Source: Micromonospora antibiotica (GTDB taxonomy: Bacteria > Actinomycetota > Actinomycetes > Mycobacteriales > Micromonosporaceae). Taken from it: a stretch of DNA of 64,000 nt. A program made the position numbers and the translations under genes. The number at the start of each line of letters is the position of its first letter. The first letter of the stretch is position 1. This document shows positions 8,666 to 17,032 of the stretch, in pieces. The notes under the pieces were generated by a model that saw only the letters and a list, made by a program, of their open reading frames with translations, made no database searches and had not been told where the DNA came from. The stretch spans positions 434,001 to 498,000 of the forward strand of contig NZ_JAGFWR010000002.1 of NCBI RefSeq assembly GCF_017599305.1, written 5' to 3'.

Positions 8666-9958
8666 CTACTGGGTCTTCGCCACCTGGGTGATGTCCTTGA
8701 GGATCTGCGCCGGCGACTTGCTGCCGGCGACCAGCGCGGCGACGCTGTCGTTGACCTGCTGGCCGACGGCCGGCGGGTAGGCCTGGTCGAGGTAGAGCTG
8801 GAAGCCGGTGGCGGCGGCCAGCGTCTGCGCGACGACCTTGTTGTTCGGGTCGGCGACGGCGTCGGTGGCTTCCTTGACCGTCGGCAGCACCGCGCCGGTC
8901 TTGGTGCTGCGACGCTGCACGTCGACGCTGAGCAGGGTCTTGAGGAAGTCCAGGGTGGCCGGCGGGGCGTCCTTGCCGACGGCGAAGCCGTTGCCGCCGC
9001 CGAAGACCTCGGTGGCCGTGCCCTTGCCGCCGTCGACGGCCGGGAACGGGAAGAAGCCGAGCTTGTCGCCGAGCCCCTTCTTGCTGGTGGAGCTGGACGC
9101 CTGCACCGACGGGGCCCACTGCCCCATCAACTCCAGCGCGGCACGGCCGTTGCCCATGGTGGCGGCCTGGCCGTCCGGGGAGCCGTACTCCGCGCCCAGG
9201 AAGCCCTTCTGGAACGGCTGGAGGTCGACCAGTTCCTTGAGCCGTTCACCGGCGGCCACGAAGTCGGGGGTCTCGAAGTTCTTGTCCTTGGCGGCCTGCT
9301 GGAGGGCACCGAGCCCGCCGATGCGCATGGACAGGTAGGCCCAGTAGAAGTGGGCCGGCCACTTGTCCTTGCCGGCCAGCGCGACCGGGGTGATCCCGGC
9401 GGCCTTGAGCTTGCGGACCACGTCGAGCAGCTCGGCCCAGGTGGCCGGCGGCGCGGTGATCTGCGCCTGGGCGAAGAGGTCCTTGTTGTACCAGAAGCCG
9501 ACCATCCCGATGTCGAACGGCACCCCGTAGATCTTGCCGTCCACGGTGTACGGCTCCAGGGACAGCGGCAGCAGGCCGTCCTTCCACGGGGCGATGGTCT
9601 CGGTGAGGTCCTTGACCAGACCCGCGTCGACCTGCTGCTTGAGCACCCCGCCGCCCCAGGACTGGAACAGGTCGGGCGGGGAGCCGGCCTGGGTGGCGGT
9701 GGTCAGCTTGGCCTTGAACGCCTCGTTCTCCAGCGGCTGGATCTCGATCTTCACGTTGCTGTGCGCGCTCTGGTACTCCTGGGCCACCGCCGCCCAGACC
9801 GGCAGCATCGGCTCGGTGTTCTGGATGTGCCACCAGTTGATCGTCTGCGGGGCGTCCGGGTCGTCGGAGGCGTCGTCGCTGCAGCCGCTGAGCAGGTACG
9901 CGCCGGCACCGGCGCCGACGAGGCCGAGCAGCGATCTGCGGGAGAGGTGGGCGGTCAT
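8666..9958 (-). CDS. Sugar-binding lipoprotein of the xylan-locus ABC transporter
   Basis: A 430-residue family 1 extracellular solute-binding protein. The ATG at 9958 is chosen because GAAGGGATGG lies just upstream and because it gives a proper signal sequence: RRSLLGLVGAGAGAYLLSGC, a twin-arginine-like motif followed by an LSGC lipobox, so the mature protein is anchored at Cys. The mature part starts with TINWWHIQNTEPMLPVWAAVAQEYQSAHSNVKIEI-like features of the MalE/MsmE fold. It is the first gene of the operon and is divergent from the GH43 gene. It should deliver xylo-oligosaccharides or related sugars to the two permeases. Confidence 0.93.
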   Translation of the reverse strand: MTAHLSRRSLLGLVGAGAGAYLLSGCSDDASDDPDAPQTINWWHIQNTEPMLPVWAAVAQEYQSAHSNVKIEIQPLENEAFKAKLTTATQAGSPPDLFQSWGGGVLKQQVDAGLVKDLTETIAPWKDGLLPLSLEPYTVDGKIYGVPFDIGMVGFWYNKDLFAQAQITAPPATWAELLDVVRKLKAAGITPVALAGKDKWPAHFYWAYLSMRIGGLGALQQAAKDKNFETPDFVAAGERLKELVDLQPFQKGFLGAEYGSPDGQAATMGNGRAALELMGQWAPSVQASSSTSKKGLGDKLGFFPFPAVDGGKGTATEVFGGGNGFAVGKDAPPATLDFLKTLLSVDVQRRSTKTGAVLPTVKEATDAVADPNNKVVAQTLAAATGFQLYLDQAYPPAVGQQVNDSVAALVAGSKSPAQILKDITQVAKTQ

Positions 9959-10010
9959 GATCCATCCCTTCGGGGGACTCACGAGGTGCTCGGGTGCCGG
10001 TCGAGCCGGC

Positions 10011-10044
10011 GATTTCGAAACGTGTATCTCCGGAACTTTCAGAG
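10011..10044. promoter_or_regulatory. Operator-like motifs TTTCGAAACG and CCGGAACTTTCAG
   Basis: TTTCGAAACG lies within 10013-10022 and CCGGAACTTTCAG at about 10030-10042, in the divergent region between the binding-protein gene and the GH43 gene. Both resemble the CGAAA(N)TTTCG palindrome described in actinobacterial xylanase promoters. They are placed to control the leftward ABC operon. Binding by the local LacI protein is inferred. Confidence 0.5.
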
Positions 10045-10170
10045 CGTCGCCGGTATTACCGATCGATGGCGGGCACGCTACGAGCTGTTTCCGCGCGGGT
10101 CAAGACCTCTGTCCTATCGCGGCGAAAACGGCTAGCGTGTGCAGGGCTTCACCGACCATGGCCATGATTC

Positions 10171-10181
10171 CGAAAGTTTCG
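10171..10181. promoter_or_regulatory. Palindromic operator CGAAAGTTTCG
   Basis: CGAAAGTTTCG is a symmetric 11-mer with a central G, typical of LacI-type operators. It ends 21 bases before the GTG start of the GH43 gene, where a bound repressor would block initiation or elongation. Related half-matching copies lie at 10013-10042 and 11948-11960. Confidence 0.6.
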
Positions 10182-10202
10182 AGAGCTGCCCGAGGAGTGC
10201 CC

Positions 10203-11828
10203 GTGTCGACCGACACCGCTGAAGTGGCGACCGCTGCCCGGTCGATCCGCAACCCCGTCCTCGCCGGGTTCCACCCGGATCCGTCGATCCTGCGCGTCGG
10301 CGACGACTACTACCTGGCCACCTCGACCTTCGAGTGGTACCCCGGGGTCCGGCTGCACCACTCCCGCGACCTCGTGCACTGGCGGGCACTGGGCGGGGTC
10401 GTCACCGACCGCCGCCTGCTCGACCTGCGCGGTTGCGGCGACTCCAACGGGATCTGGGCACCCGACCTGACCTACCACGACGGTCTGTTCCACCTCGTCT
10501 ACAGCGACGTGGCCAGCTTCGCCAGCGGCTACTGGGACCCGCAGAACTTCCTGGTCACCGCGCCCGACATCACCGGACCCTGGTCCGACCCGGTGAAGCT
10601 GCACGGGCGTGGCTTCGACGCCGCCCTGTTCCACGACGACGACGGCACCAGCTGGCTGCTCGCCATGAGCGCCGACTGGCGGCCCGGCCGGGACCGCTTC
10701 GCCGGCATCGAGATCCAGCAGTACGACCGGGCCGCGCGCCGCCTCGTCGGCCGGCCCCGCATCCTGTTCACCGGCACCCCGGTCGGGGTCACCGAGGGCC
10801 CGCACCTCTACCGCCACGACGGCTGGTACTGGCTGATCACCGCGGAGGGCGGCACCAGCTGGGAACACCAGGTCACCGTGGCCCGGTCCCGGGAGCTGTT
10901 CGGACCGTACGAGGTGGACCCGGACGGTCCGCTGCTCACCTCCGTCGGCCGGCCCGAGCTGCGGTTGCAGAAGGCCGGCCACGGCAGCCTGGTGCGCACC
11001 CCGGACGGCGGGTGGTACCTGGCCCACCTGGTCGGCCGCCCCTACTCTCCGCTGGGCAGCTGCGTGTTGGGCCGGGAGACGGCCATCCAGCGCGTCGAGT
11101 GGCCCACGGACGGTTGGCCGCGGATCCCCGGCGGCGTGCCGGCGGACGAGGTCGCCGCGCCGGACCTGCCGGCGCACCCGTGGCCGGCCGAGCCCGCCAC
11201 CGACGACTTCGACGCCGCCGAGCTGGGCCCGGCCTGGTCGACGTTGCGTCGACCGGCCACCCCGGACTGGATCGACCTGCGTTCGCGCCCGTCGCACCTG
11301 CGGGTGCACGGTGGGCAGTCCCCGGTGGGCCGGCAGGCCCCCAGTCTGGTGGCCCGGCGGGTCGGCGCGACCCGGTGCACCCTCGACACGGTGGTCGAGT
11401 TCGACCCGGTCGACCACCGTCAGCTGGCCGGCATCACCGCCTACTACAACACCCTCAACTGGCACCACCTCTACCTGACCCGGACCGACGACGGTCGGAC
11501 GGTGCTGGAGCTGCTCAGCTCGGACAACGGCCGGCGTACCGCCTATCCGGAGCTGACCGTCGACACCGACGGGGCCACCCGGGTGGGTCTGCGGGCGGAG
11601 TTCGACGGCCCGGTGGTGCGCTTCGGCTACGACCTGGGCGCGGGCTGGCAGCAGCTACCGATCGACCTGGACGCGACCATCCTGTCCGACGAGCACGCCG
11701 CCCTGATCATCGACGGCGAGCCGGCGGCCTGGGGGTTCACCGGGGCGTTCCTGGGTCTCTGGGTCCAGGACCTCGGTGGCGACGGCGGCCACGCCGACTT
11801 CGACCGGGCCACCTACCGGGAGCACTGA
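10203..11828 (+). CDS. GH43 beta-xylosidase (cytoplasmic)
   Basis: A 541-residue glycosidase without a signal peptide, expected to split imported xylo-oligosaccharides to xylose in the cytoplasm. The GTG at 10203 is chosen because GAGGAG lies five bases upstream. The five-bladed propeller of GH43 has the general base Asp26 (GFHPDPS), the pKa modulator Asp139 (GFDAALFHDD) and the general acid Glu198 (GVTEGPHLY). Residues about 340-541 form the C-terminal beta-sandwich typical of the long GH43 xylosidases (DDFDAAELGPAWSTLRRP to GDGGHADFDRATY). Alpha-arabinofuranosidase activity cannot be excluded. It is divergent from the ABC operon and shares its control region. Confidence 0.92.
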   Translation: MSTDTAEVATAARSIRNPVLAGFHPDPSILRVGDDYYLATSTFEWYPGVRLHHSRDLVHWRALGGVVTDRRLLDLRGCGDSNGIWAPDLTYHDGLFHLVYSDVASFASGYWDPQNFLVTAPDITGPWSDPVKLHGRGFDAALFHDDDGTSWLLAMSADWRPGRDRFAGIEIQQYDRAARRLVGRPRILFTGTPVGVTEGPHLYRHDGWYWLITAEGGTSWEHQVTVARSRELFGPYEVDPDGPLLTSVGRPELRLQKAGHGSLVRTPDGGWYLAHLVGRPYSPLGSCVLGRETAIQRVEWPTDGWPRIPGGVPADEVAAPDLPAHPWPAEPATDDFDAAELGPAWSTLRRPATPDWIDLRSRPSHLRVHGGQSPVGRQAPSLVARRVGATRCTLDTVVEFDPVDHRQLAGITAYYNTLNWHHLYLTRTDDGRTVLELLSSDNGRRTAYPELTVDTDGATRVGLRAEFDGPVVRFGYDLGAGWQQLPIDLDATILSDEHAALIIDGEPAAWGFTGAFLGLWVQDLGGDGGHADFDRATYREH

Positions 11829-11844
11829 CCGCTCCCACACCCGT

Positions 11845-11874
11845 CACGACCGGCTCCGGGTGGGGCCGGTCGTG
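11845..11874 (+). terminator. Hairpin terminator of the GH43 gene
   Basis: CACGACCGGC (11845-11854) pairs with GCCGGTCGTG (11865-11874), and the stem extends inward by three pairs including one G-T. It lies 16 bases after the GH43 stop. Confidence 0.75.
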
Positions 11875-11947
11875 GCCGTGCCCGGGATACCGGGGGGCCG
11901 GATCTCGAAACTGTTGCGACGACCGGTCGACGGCCTGACCAGGAGTT

Positions 11948-12010
11948 CCGGAAGTTTCGATGGTTGACCCGGTGGGCTCGCGCTCGTAACGTTCCAGTCG
12001 GCTTCCGGAA
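11948..12010. promoter_or_regulatory. Operator-like motifs upstream of the GH10 xylanase gene
   Basis: CCGGAAGTTTCGA at 11948-11960 closely matches the operator upstream of GH43. TTCCGGAA at 12003-12010 is a further short palindrome, and a half-site CTCGAAACTG lies near 11904. The rest of the 306-base gap between the GH43 and GH10 genes holds the GH43 terminator and no other gene. The shared motif places the xylanase in the same regulon by inference. Confidence 0.55.
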
Positions 12011-12134
12011 ATCGATGCACAACTATCGGTTGGCTCCGGTGCGGCCCGCCACACGTCCCGCCGTGGCGGTGCCGCACCCCTCCCCCACCCTCGCCGCCGT
12101 CGACCCGTCGACGCGCCTCGGGAAAGGACCGCAG

Positions 12135-13328
12135 ATGATCCTCAGACGGTGGATGGCTGCCGGGTTGGTCGCCGTCGCGACCGCCGGCGTGTTGAACGCC
12201 GTACCGGCCACCGCACAGCGGCCGTACGACCCGACCGCGCAGAGCCTGCGCGCCCTGGGCCAGCGCCACGGCCTGTACGTCGGCACCGCGGTCGACATGG
12301 CGGCCCTCAACGACGCCGCCGAGCCCCGCTACCGGGAGATCGTGCGCGACGAGTTCTCCACGGTCACCGCCGAGAACGTGATGAAGTGGGAGTCCCTGGA
12401 GCCGACCCGGGGCACCTACGACTGGTCGGCGGCCGACGAACTCGTCGCCACCGCCCGACGCAACGGCCAGAAGGTCCGGGGCCACGTGCTGGTCTGGCAC
12501 AGCCAACTGCCCAAGTGGCTCACCGACGGGGTCGCCGACGGCTCCATCGACAACACCGAGTTGCGGTCGATCCTGCGCCAGCACATCACCACCGTCGCCA
12601 GCCGCTACCGGGGCAAGATCTGGCAGTGGGACGTGGTCAACGAGGCCGTCAGCGACCCCTGGGACACCCCGTCCACCCTGCACTACAAGGGTTTCTGGGC
12701 CGAGCACCTCGGCCCGGGTTACGTGGCCGACGCGTTCCGCTGGGCCCGCGCCGCCGACCCGACCGCCCTGCTGTTCTACAACGACTACAACATCGAGGCG
12801 TTCGGCTCCGGCGACCCGGCCAACGACAAGACCCAGTTCGTGTACGACATGGTCAAGGGCCTGCTGGCCCGGGGCGTGCCGATCGACGGGGTCGGCAGCC
12901 AGGGCCACCTGGGCACCCAGTACGGCAACTACGACACCCTCCAGGTCGCCGACGCGCTGCACCGCTTCGCCGGGTTGGGGCTGTCCACCGCGTTCACCGA
13001 GGTCGACGTGCGCAGCCGGTTGACCGACGGGGTGCAGGCCGGCGACTCCGAGGAGATCAACCCACGGCTCCAGGCGTCCGCCGCGAACTTCCACGTGCTG
13101 TTGCAGGCCTGCCTGGCCGAGCCGCGTTGCCTGTCGTTCACCGTCTGGGGGTTCACCGACCGGCACTCCTGGGTGCCCGGCACCTTCGACGACCCGCCGC
13201 AGGGCCTGGCCACCATCTACGACGAAAACTACCAGCCCAAGCGGGCGTACCAGGTGATGAAGGCCGACCTGATCTACGCCGGCCCACCGTACGTGCGGAT
13301 GCGGGCCACGCCGAAGCCGCGCCGGTAG
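12135..13328 (+). CDS. Secreted GH10 endo-1,4-beta-xylanase
   Basis: A 397-residue secreted xylanase that cuts the xylan backbone outside the cell. The ATG at 12135 has GGAAAGGA upstream and starts a signal peptide (MILRRWMAAGLVAVATAGVLNAVPATA). The GH10 barrel starts at LRALGQRHGLYVGTAVD and includes VTAENVMKWESLEP, the acid/base Glu170 in WDVVNEAVSD and the nucleophile Glu289 in FTEVDVR. There is no carbohydrate-binding module. It ends eight bases before the deacetylase start, so the two are probably co-transcribed as a xylan-degrading pair that feeds the ABC transporter and the GH43 enzyme. Confidence 0.95.
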   Translation: MILRRWMAAGLVAVATAGVLNAVPATAQRPYDPTAQSLRALGQRHGLYVGTAVDMAALNDAAEPRYREIVRDEFSTVTAENVMKWESLEPTRGTYDWSAADELVATARRNGQKVRGHVLVWHSQLPKWLTDGVADGSIDNTELRSILRQHITTVASRYRGKIWQWDVVNEAVSDPWDTPSTLHYKGFWAEHLGPGYVADAFRWARAADPTALLFYNDYNIEAFGSGDPANDKTQFVYDMVKGLLARGVPIDGVGSQGHLGTQYGNYDTLQVADALHRFAGLGLSTAFTEVDVRSRLTDGVQAGDSEEINPRLQASAANFHVLLQACLAEPRCLSFTVWGFTDRHSWVPGTFDDPPQGLATIYDENYQPKRAYQVMKADLIYAGPPYVRMRATPKPRR

Positions 13329-13336
13329 GCCGGCCG

Positions 13337-13933
13337 GTGGGCGCCGACATCCTCGACACGGCCCGGGGCGGCGGACGGACGGTCAGCCTCACCTTCGACG
13401 ACGGCCCGAACCCCACCGACACGCTGCGCCTGCTCGGCGTCCTGCGGCGGCACCGGATCGCGGCCGTGTTCCTCCTCTGCGGCGGGCAGGTCGAGGCCCA
13501 CCCCGAGGTGGTGCGCAGGATCGTTGCCGACGGTCACCGGCTGGGCAACCACAGCATGCACCACGACGACATGACCACCTGGTCGGCCGAGCGGATCGAG
13601 GCGGATCTGCGGGAGACCAACGAGGCCATCCGGCGGGCCGTACCGGGTGCCCGGATCCGCTACTTCCGTGCGCCCTACGGGGCCTGGGGGGCGAGTCCCG
13701 GCGTCGCCGCCGCGTTGGGTATGCGACCGCTCGGCTGGCGGCTGGCCGTCGGTGACTGGGAACCGCCGGGCACCGACGAGCTCGTCCGCCGGCTCCTCGA
13801 CGGGGTCACCCCCGGCGCGGTGGTGCTGCTGCACGACGGTGGCGGGGACCGCAGCCAGAGCGTCGCCGCCGTCGACCGGGTCGCGCCCGTGCTGCGCGCA
13901 CGACGCTGGCGGTTCACCCTGCCCGCCGACTGA
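13337..13933 (+). CDS. NodB-type polysaccharide deacetylase (CE4)
   Basis: A 198-residue protein made almost entirely of the NodB homology domain. Motif 1 is SLTFDDGPN, the metal-binding motif is GNHSMHHDDM, and RYFRAPYG and VVLLHDGGG give the later catalytic motifs. The GTG at 13337 follows the GH10 stop by eight bases; the frame extends further upstream but there overlaps the xylanase. No signal peptide is visible from this start, so the location is uncertain: export could need a different start, or it acts inside. Context suggests deacetylation of acetylxylan; chitin oligomers or peptidoglycan are alternatives. Confidence 0.85.
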   Translation: MGADILDTARGGGRTVSLTFDDGPNPTDTLRLLGVLRRHRIAAVFLLCGGQVEAHPEVVRRIVADGHRLGNHSMHHDDMTTWSAERIEADLRETNEAIRRAVPGARIRYFRAPYGAWGASPGVAAALGMRPLGWRLAVGDWEPPGTDELVRRLLDGVTPGAVVLLHDGGGDRSQSVAAVDRVAPVLRARRWRFTLPAD

Positions 13934-14010
13934 CCCGCTGCCGTCCCGCCCCGGCGGATCGGGCCGGCAGCAGGCGGAACGTACCGGCCGACCGGTTACG
14001 GCCGGTGCGG

Positions 14011-14051
14011 GTGGTGGGTGGGGGGTCGGGGTGTACCCGCCCACCCACCAC
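14011..14051. terminator. First of two tandem perfect hairpins
   Basis: GTGGTGGGTGGG (14011-14022) pairs perfectly with CCCACCCACCAC (14040-14051) across 17 bases. It lies between the rightward deacetylase gene and the leftward Tyr-repeat gene. Confidence 0.7.
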
Positions 14052-14054
14052 GCC

Positions 14055-14101
14055 GTCGGGGTGCCGCCGGTCCACGTCCCTGGACGCGGCGGCACCCCGA
14101 C
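14055..14101. terminator. Second tandem perfect hairpin
   Basis: GTCGGGGTGCCGCCG (14055-14069) pairs with CGGCGGCACCCCGAC (14087-14101), and the loop holds an inner TCCA/TGGA pair. It begins three bases after the previous hairpin. It probably terminates the leftward conjugation operon. Confidence 0.8.
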
Positions 14102-14125
14102 CTGGACGGTCACGGCCGGCGAGAC

Positions 14126-15166
14126 CTACCGGACGACACCCCCGCCACCACCGCTGTTGCCACCGCCGCCCCGCCGGTGCTGGTCACGGGTGCGATCGGA
14201 CCCGTTGCGCCGGCTCACCGGCTCGTGCGACGAGCCGCTGTCGCGGCCGCTGGTCCGCGAGGTGTGGGTGCGGGAGGTGTGGTTACGGGAGGTGGCCCCG
14301 CCCCTGCGGTGCGAACTCGCGGTGTCGGCTACGTCCCCCCGGGCCTCCGTGTCCTGCCGGGGACGCCCCGGCTGTTCCCGGGGGCCCCGGGTGACCATGA
14401 ACGCGGAGCCCACCCCGTGCACGATGGCCCCCGAGTTGCCGGCCGTGGTGTCCTGGCCCGGCGCGTAGCCGACGCCCCAGGTGATGGCGCCGGCGGCGGC
14501 CACCGCGCCGTAGGCGGCCCGGACCAGGTCACCCTGCTGGCCGTTGCGCAGCGAGTTGACCACCTCCTTGCCCACCACGTACATGCCGGGGCCGGCGGCC
14601 AGGGCCAGGCCCACGCTGTTGGCCACCGCGTTGCCCCGCAGCCCGGCGGCACCCTGCACCCCGGGCGACGCGACCATCGACACGAAGTTGACGATCTTCT
14701 CGTCGTTCTCGTAGACCCACCTGCTGGCCTGCTGAGCCCAGGTCATCACCCGGTTGCGGCTGTCCAGGGAGTGCCGGCTGGTCTCGCTCTCGCTCCACTC
14801 GACGCTGATCGAGTCTCCCGGGCCGGGGCTGCTGCGGCCCGAGGAGGTCGACGTGCTGTACGGCTGGCCCACCTCGGCCCGGTAGTCGTCGGCGGTGTAC
14901 TGGCCGTAGCCCGACTGCACCGACGAGGTGCTCGGGGCGCCCTGGCTGTAGTTGCTCGGTGTGTAGGCGCCCGGGGTGTAACTGACCTGGCTGTAGTTGC
15001 TGGGCGTGTAGACGCCCGGGGTGTAGCTGACCTGGCTGTAGACGCTCGGCGAGTAGACCACCTGCGGCTCGGACTCGGTCGGGGTGGGCGGGTAGTGGAC
15101 GCTGTAGCTCTCGCTGCCGGTGGGACTTCCGCTCCCGCCCGGTGGTGGCTGATGGGGTGAGGACAC
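14126..15166 (-). CDS. Tyr-repeat protein with Arg-rich tail, last gene of the conjugation cluster
   Basis: A 346-residue protein I cannot assign. The GTG at 15166 has AAGGAG upstream. Residues 1-110 are disordered and rich in Tyr, Ser, Pro and Thr, with two near-identical 15-residue repeats (YSQVSYTPGVYTPSN) at 43-72. Residues about 140-260 look folded, with a small hydrophobic or amphipathic stretch (NSVGLALAAGPGMYVVGKEVVNSL; AAYGAVAAAGAITWGVGYAPG). The last 70 residues are rich in Arg, Ser, His and Gly (SRNHTSRTHTSRTSGRD, then GGGGNSGGGGGVVR). It lies 63 bases after the VirD4-type gene in the same direction. An Arg-rich C-terminus recalls substrates of VirD4-coupled systems, but a role as substrate or adaptor is only inference. 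Confidence 0.75.
   Translation of the reverse strand: MSSPHQPPPGGSGSPTGSESYSVHYPPTPTESEPQVVYSPSVYSQVSYTPGVYTPSNYSQVSYTPGAYTPSNYSQGAPSTSSVQSGYGQYTADDYRAEVGQPYSTSTSSGRSSPGPGDSISVEWSESETSRHSLDSRNRVMTWAQQASRWVYENDEKIVNFVSMVASPGVQGAAGLRGNAVANSVGLALAAGPGMYVVGKEVVNSLRNGQQGDLVRAAYGAVAAAGAITWGVGYAPGQDTTAGNSGAIVHGVGSAFMVTRGPREQPGRPRQDTEARGDVADTASSHRRGGATSRNHTSRTHTSRTSGRDSGSSHEPVSRRNGSDRTRDQHRRGGGGNSGGGGGVVR
14951..15040 (-). repeat. Two 45-bp tandem coding repeats
   Basis: The repeats at 14996-15040 and 14951-14995 each encode YSQVSYTPG(V/A)YTPSN, followed by a partial third copy (YSQ). They lie inside the Tyr-repeat gene and are a likely site of copy-number change between strains. Confidence 0.8.
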
Positions 15167-15229
15167 CTGGGCTCCTTGATGCTCGACCAGCGGTTGACAC
15201 GCTCATTACGACCGGCCCGGCGTCCCGGT

Positions 15230-17032
15230 TCAGCCCGCGGCCGGGGTTTCTCGCCAGTTCGCCTGCCACGGCGTCGCGGTGGCCTTGCCGGCGGCCCGCT
15301 CGGTGATAGCCGCGACCTCCTGCCGGGCCTGCGCCGAGATCCGCCCCGCGTCCGGCTCCTTGTACCAGGGCCGCAGCGTGATCACCGCCGGCCGGATGCC
15401 GGTGGCGAGCAGCAGCGCGGTCCCCTTCGGCAGAGCCCGGATCCGGTCCGGCGGCAGCACGTGTTCCTGCCGGTACGAGGTGGACCGCGACGAACCGTCC
15501 CGGCTGCGGGAGACGCTGACCGTGCTGACGTCGTGCTGACCGACCAGCTTGGAGACCTTCTCCACGAAGTCGGCGTCGTCGAGGCCCGCGCCGAGCAGCT
15601 TGATGGTGGCGGCGCCCCACAGCGCGTCCATCCCGGCCTCACCCCAGACCCGGGACCCCTGCCGGTAGCTCTGCAACAGGGTGACCACGTTGATCCCCCG
15701 CGATCCCAGGTGGGAGTAGAGGTCCGGCAGGTCGGAGATCCGGCACACGTTCGCCGCCTCGTCCAGCACCGCCGTCATCGGCGGGTCGAGCCGGCCACCC
15801 ATCCGTTCGGCGGCGACCACCCCGGCCCGCAGGGTCGCGTCGGCCAGGCCGGCGATCACCCCGGCGGCGGAACCGCCGCCGTCCTTGGACAGCAGGAAGA
15901 GGGTGTCCCGGCCGAGCACGTGCCGGTCCGGGCGGAACTGCGGCAGGTACGGGTCCGGGGAGACCCAGGCGAGGATCTCCGGGTCGAGCAGGCACGCCAC
16001 GCACTGCCGGGCCGTCTCGTAGATGCCGTCGCGGGTCTCCACCGCCCCGCGTACGGTGCCCTGCAACTGCTCGGCCATCGCCGCCATACCCGCGTCGCGG
16101 AGCAGGTCGATCGGGGTACGGTCGGCCGGGTCGGCCAGCCAGCCGAGCAGCTCGGCGACGGGGGCCCGGCCCCGGGCGGCGGCCAGGAAGAGCGCGGTCA
16201 GGGTGTTCTGCGCCGCCGAGATCCAGAAGTCCTTCTTGGCGGTGTCGTCGTTGACCGACGCCACGAAGTGCCCGGCCAACCGGCGGGCCCCCTCGATGGT
16301 GACGCAGTCGGCGAGGATGTCCCACCACATCCGGCGGGGAACGTGGGCGATGCCCTGCGGGTCGAAGGTCCACACCGTACCGACACGTTCCCGCTCGGCC
16401 CGGGTCACCGCGTACACGTCGGACTTGTTGGAGGTGAGCAGCACCGCGCCCCGGGCCCGCAGCACCCGGGGCACCGCGATGCCGGTGGACTTGCCGGCCC
16501 GGGGGGCCATCAGGTCCAGCTCCACGTCCTCGAAGGAGGAGCGCAGCTCCGGGCCGTTGGGCGACAGGTCACCGAGCAGGTTGCCGGTGTCGTCCGGGGC
16601 GAGTTGCCGTACCCCGGCCAGCGAGGGACGCAGCTCCCGGGCCCGGGCCGCGATCCCGGCGGGCGTCAGCGGGGCCAGGTCACGCACCCGGGCCAGCCCG
16701 ACGCCGCGCCCGCGCAGGTCGAGCAGCCGGCGACCGACGAGCACCGCCGGCACCACCACCAGCAGCGCCACCACGAGCATCCCGGAGCAGAGCGCGTACG
16801 GTGACGCCCCGGGCCAGAGCGCGCCGGCCGCACCGGAGATCACCATGAAGTACGCGCCGAGCGTGAACGGCGGCGTCTGCCAGCCGTGGCCGGTCACCCC
16901 GGCACCCAGGGTGCCGCCCAGCCAGGCGACCGTGAACAGTGCCGCGTTGGCGAGGACCACCAGGCAGAACGCCCAGAAGAACAGGTCCGCGCCCCGGGGC
17001 GAGCCCGACGACATCCGGCTCACGCGTGCCAC
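15230..17032 (-). CDS. VirD4/TraG-type type IV secretion coupling ATPase
   Basis: A 600-residue membrane ATPase that should bring DNA or protein substrates to the secretion channel. Two N-terminal membrane segments are visible (FFWAFCLVVLANAALFTVAWL and a second near residues 80-100). The Walker A motif is APRAGKST at about 175-182, and Walker B is AVLDEAAN at about 420. The C-terminal part has the TraM-recognition/TraG pattern (GINVVTLLQSYRQG). The start is uncertain: GTG 17032 overlaps the upstream ATPase gene by 13 bases, and GTG 17023 or ATG 17014 are also possible. It is downstream of the VirB4-like gene and coupled to it. Confidence 0.92.
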   Translation of the reverse strand: MARVSRMSSGSPRGADLFFWAFCLVVLANAALFTVAWLGGTLGAGVTGHGWQTPPFTLGAYFMVISGAAGALWPGASPYALCSGMLVVALLVVVPAVLVGRRLLDLRGRGVGLARVRDLAPLTPAGIAARARELRPSLAGVRQLAPDDTGNLLGDLSPNGPELRSSFEDVELDLMAPRAGKSTGIAVPRVLRARGAVLLTSNKSDVYAVTRAERERVGTVWTFDPQGIAHVPRRMWWDILADCVTIEGARRLAGHFVASVNDDTAKKDFWISAAQNTLTALFLAAARGRAPVAELLGWLADPADRTPIDLLRDAGMAAMAEQLQGTVRGAVETRDGIYETARQCVACLLDPEILAWVSPDPYLPQFRPDRHVLGRDTLFLLSKDGGGSAAGVIAGLADATLRAGVVAAERMGGRLDPPMTAVLDEAANVCRISDLPDLYSHLGSRGINVVTLLQSYRQGSRVWGEAGMDALWGAATIKLLGAGLDDADFVEKVSKLVGQHDVSTVSVSRSRDGSSRSTSYRQEHVLPPDRIRALPKGTALLLATGIRPAVITLRPWYKEPDAGRISAQARQEVAAITERAAGKATATPWQANWRETPAAG

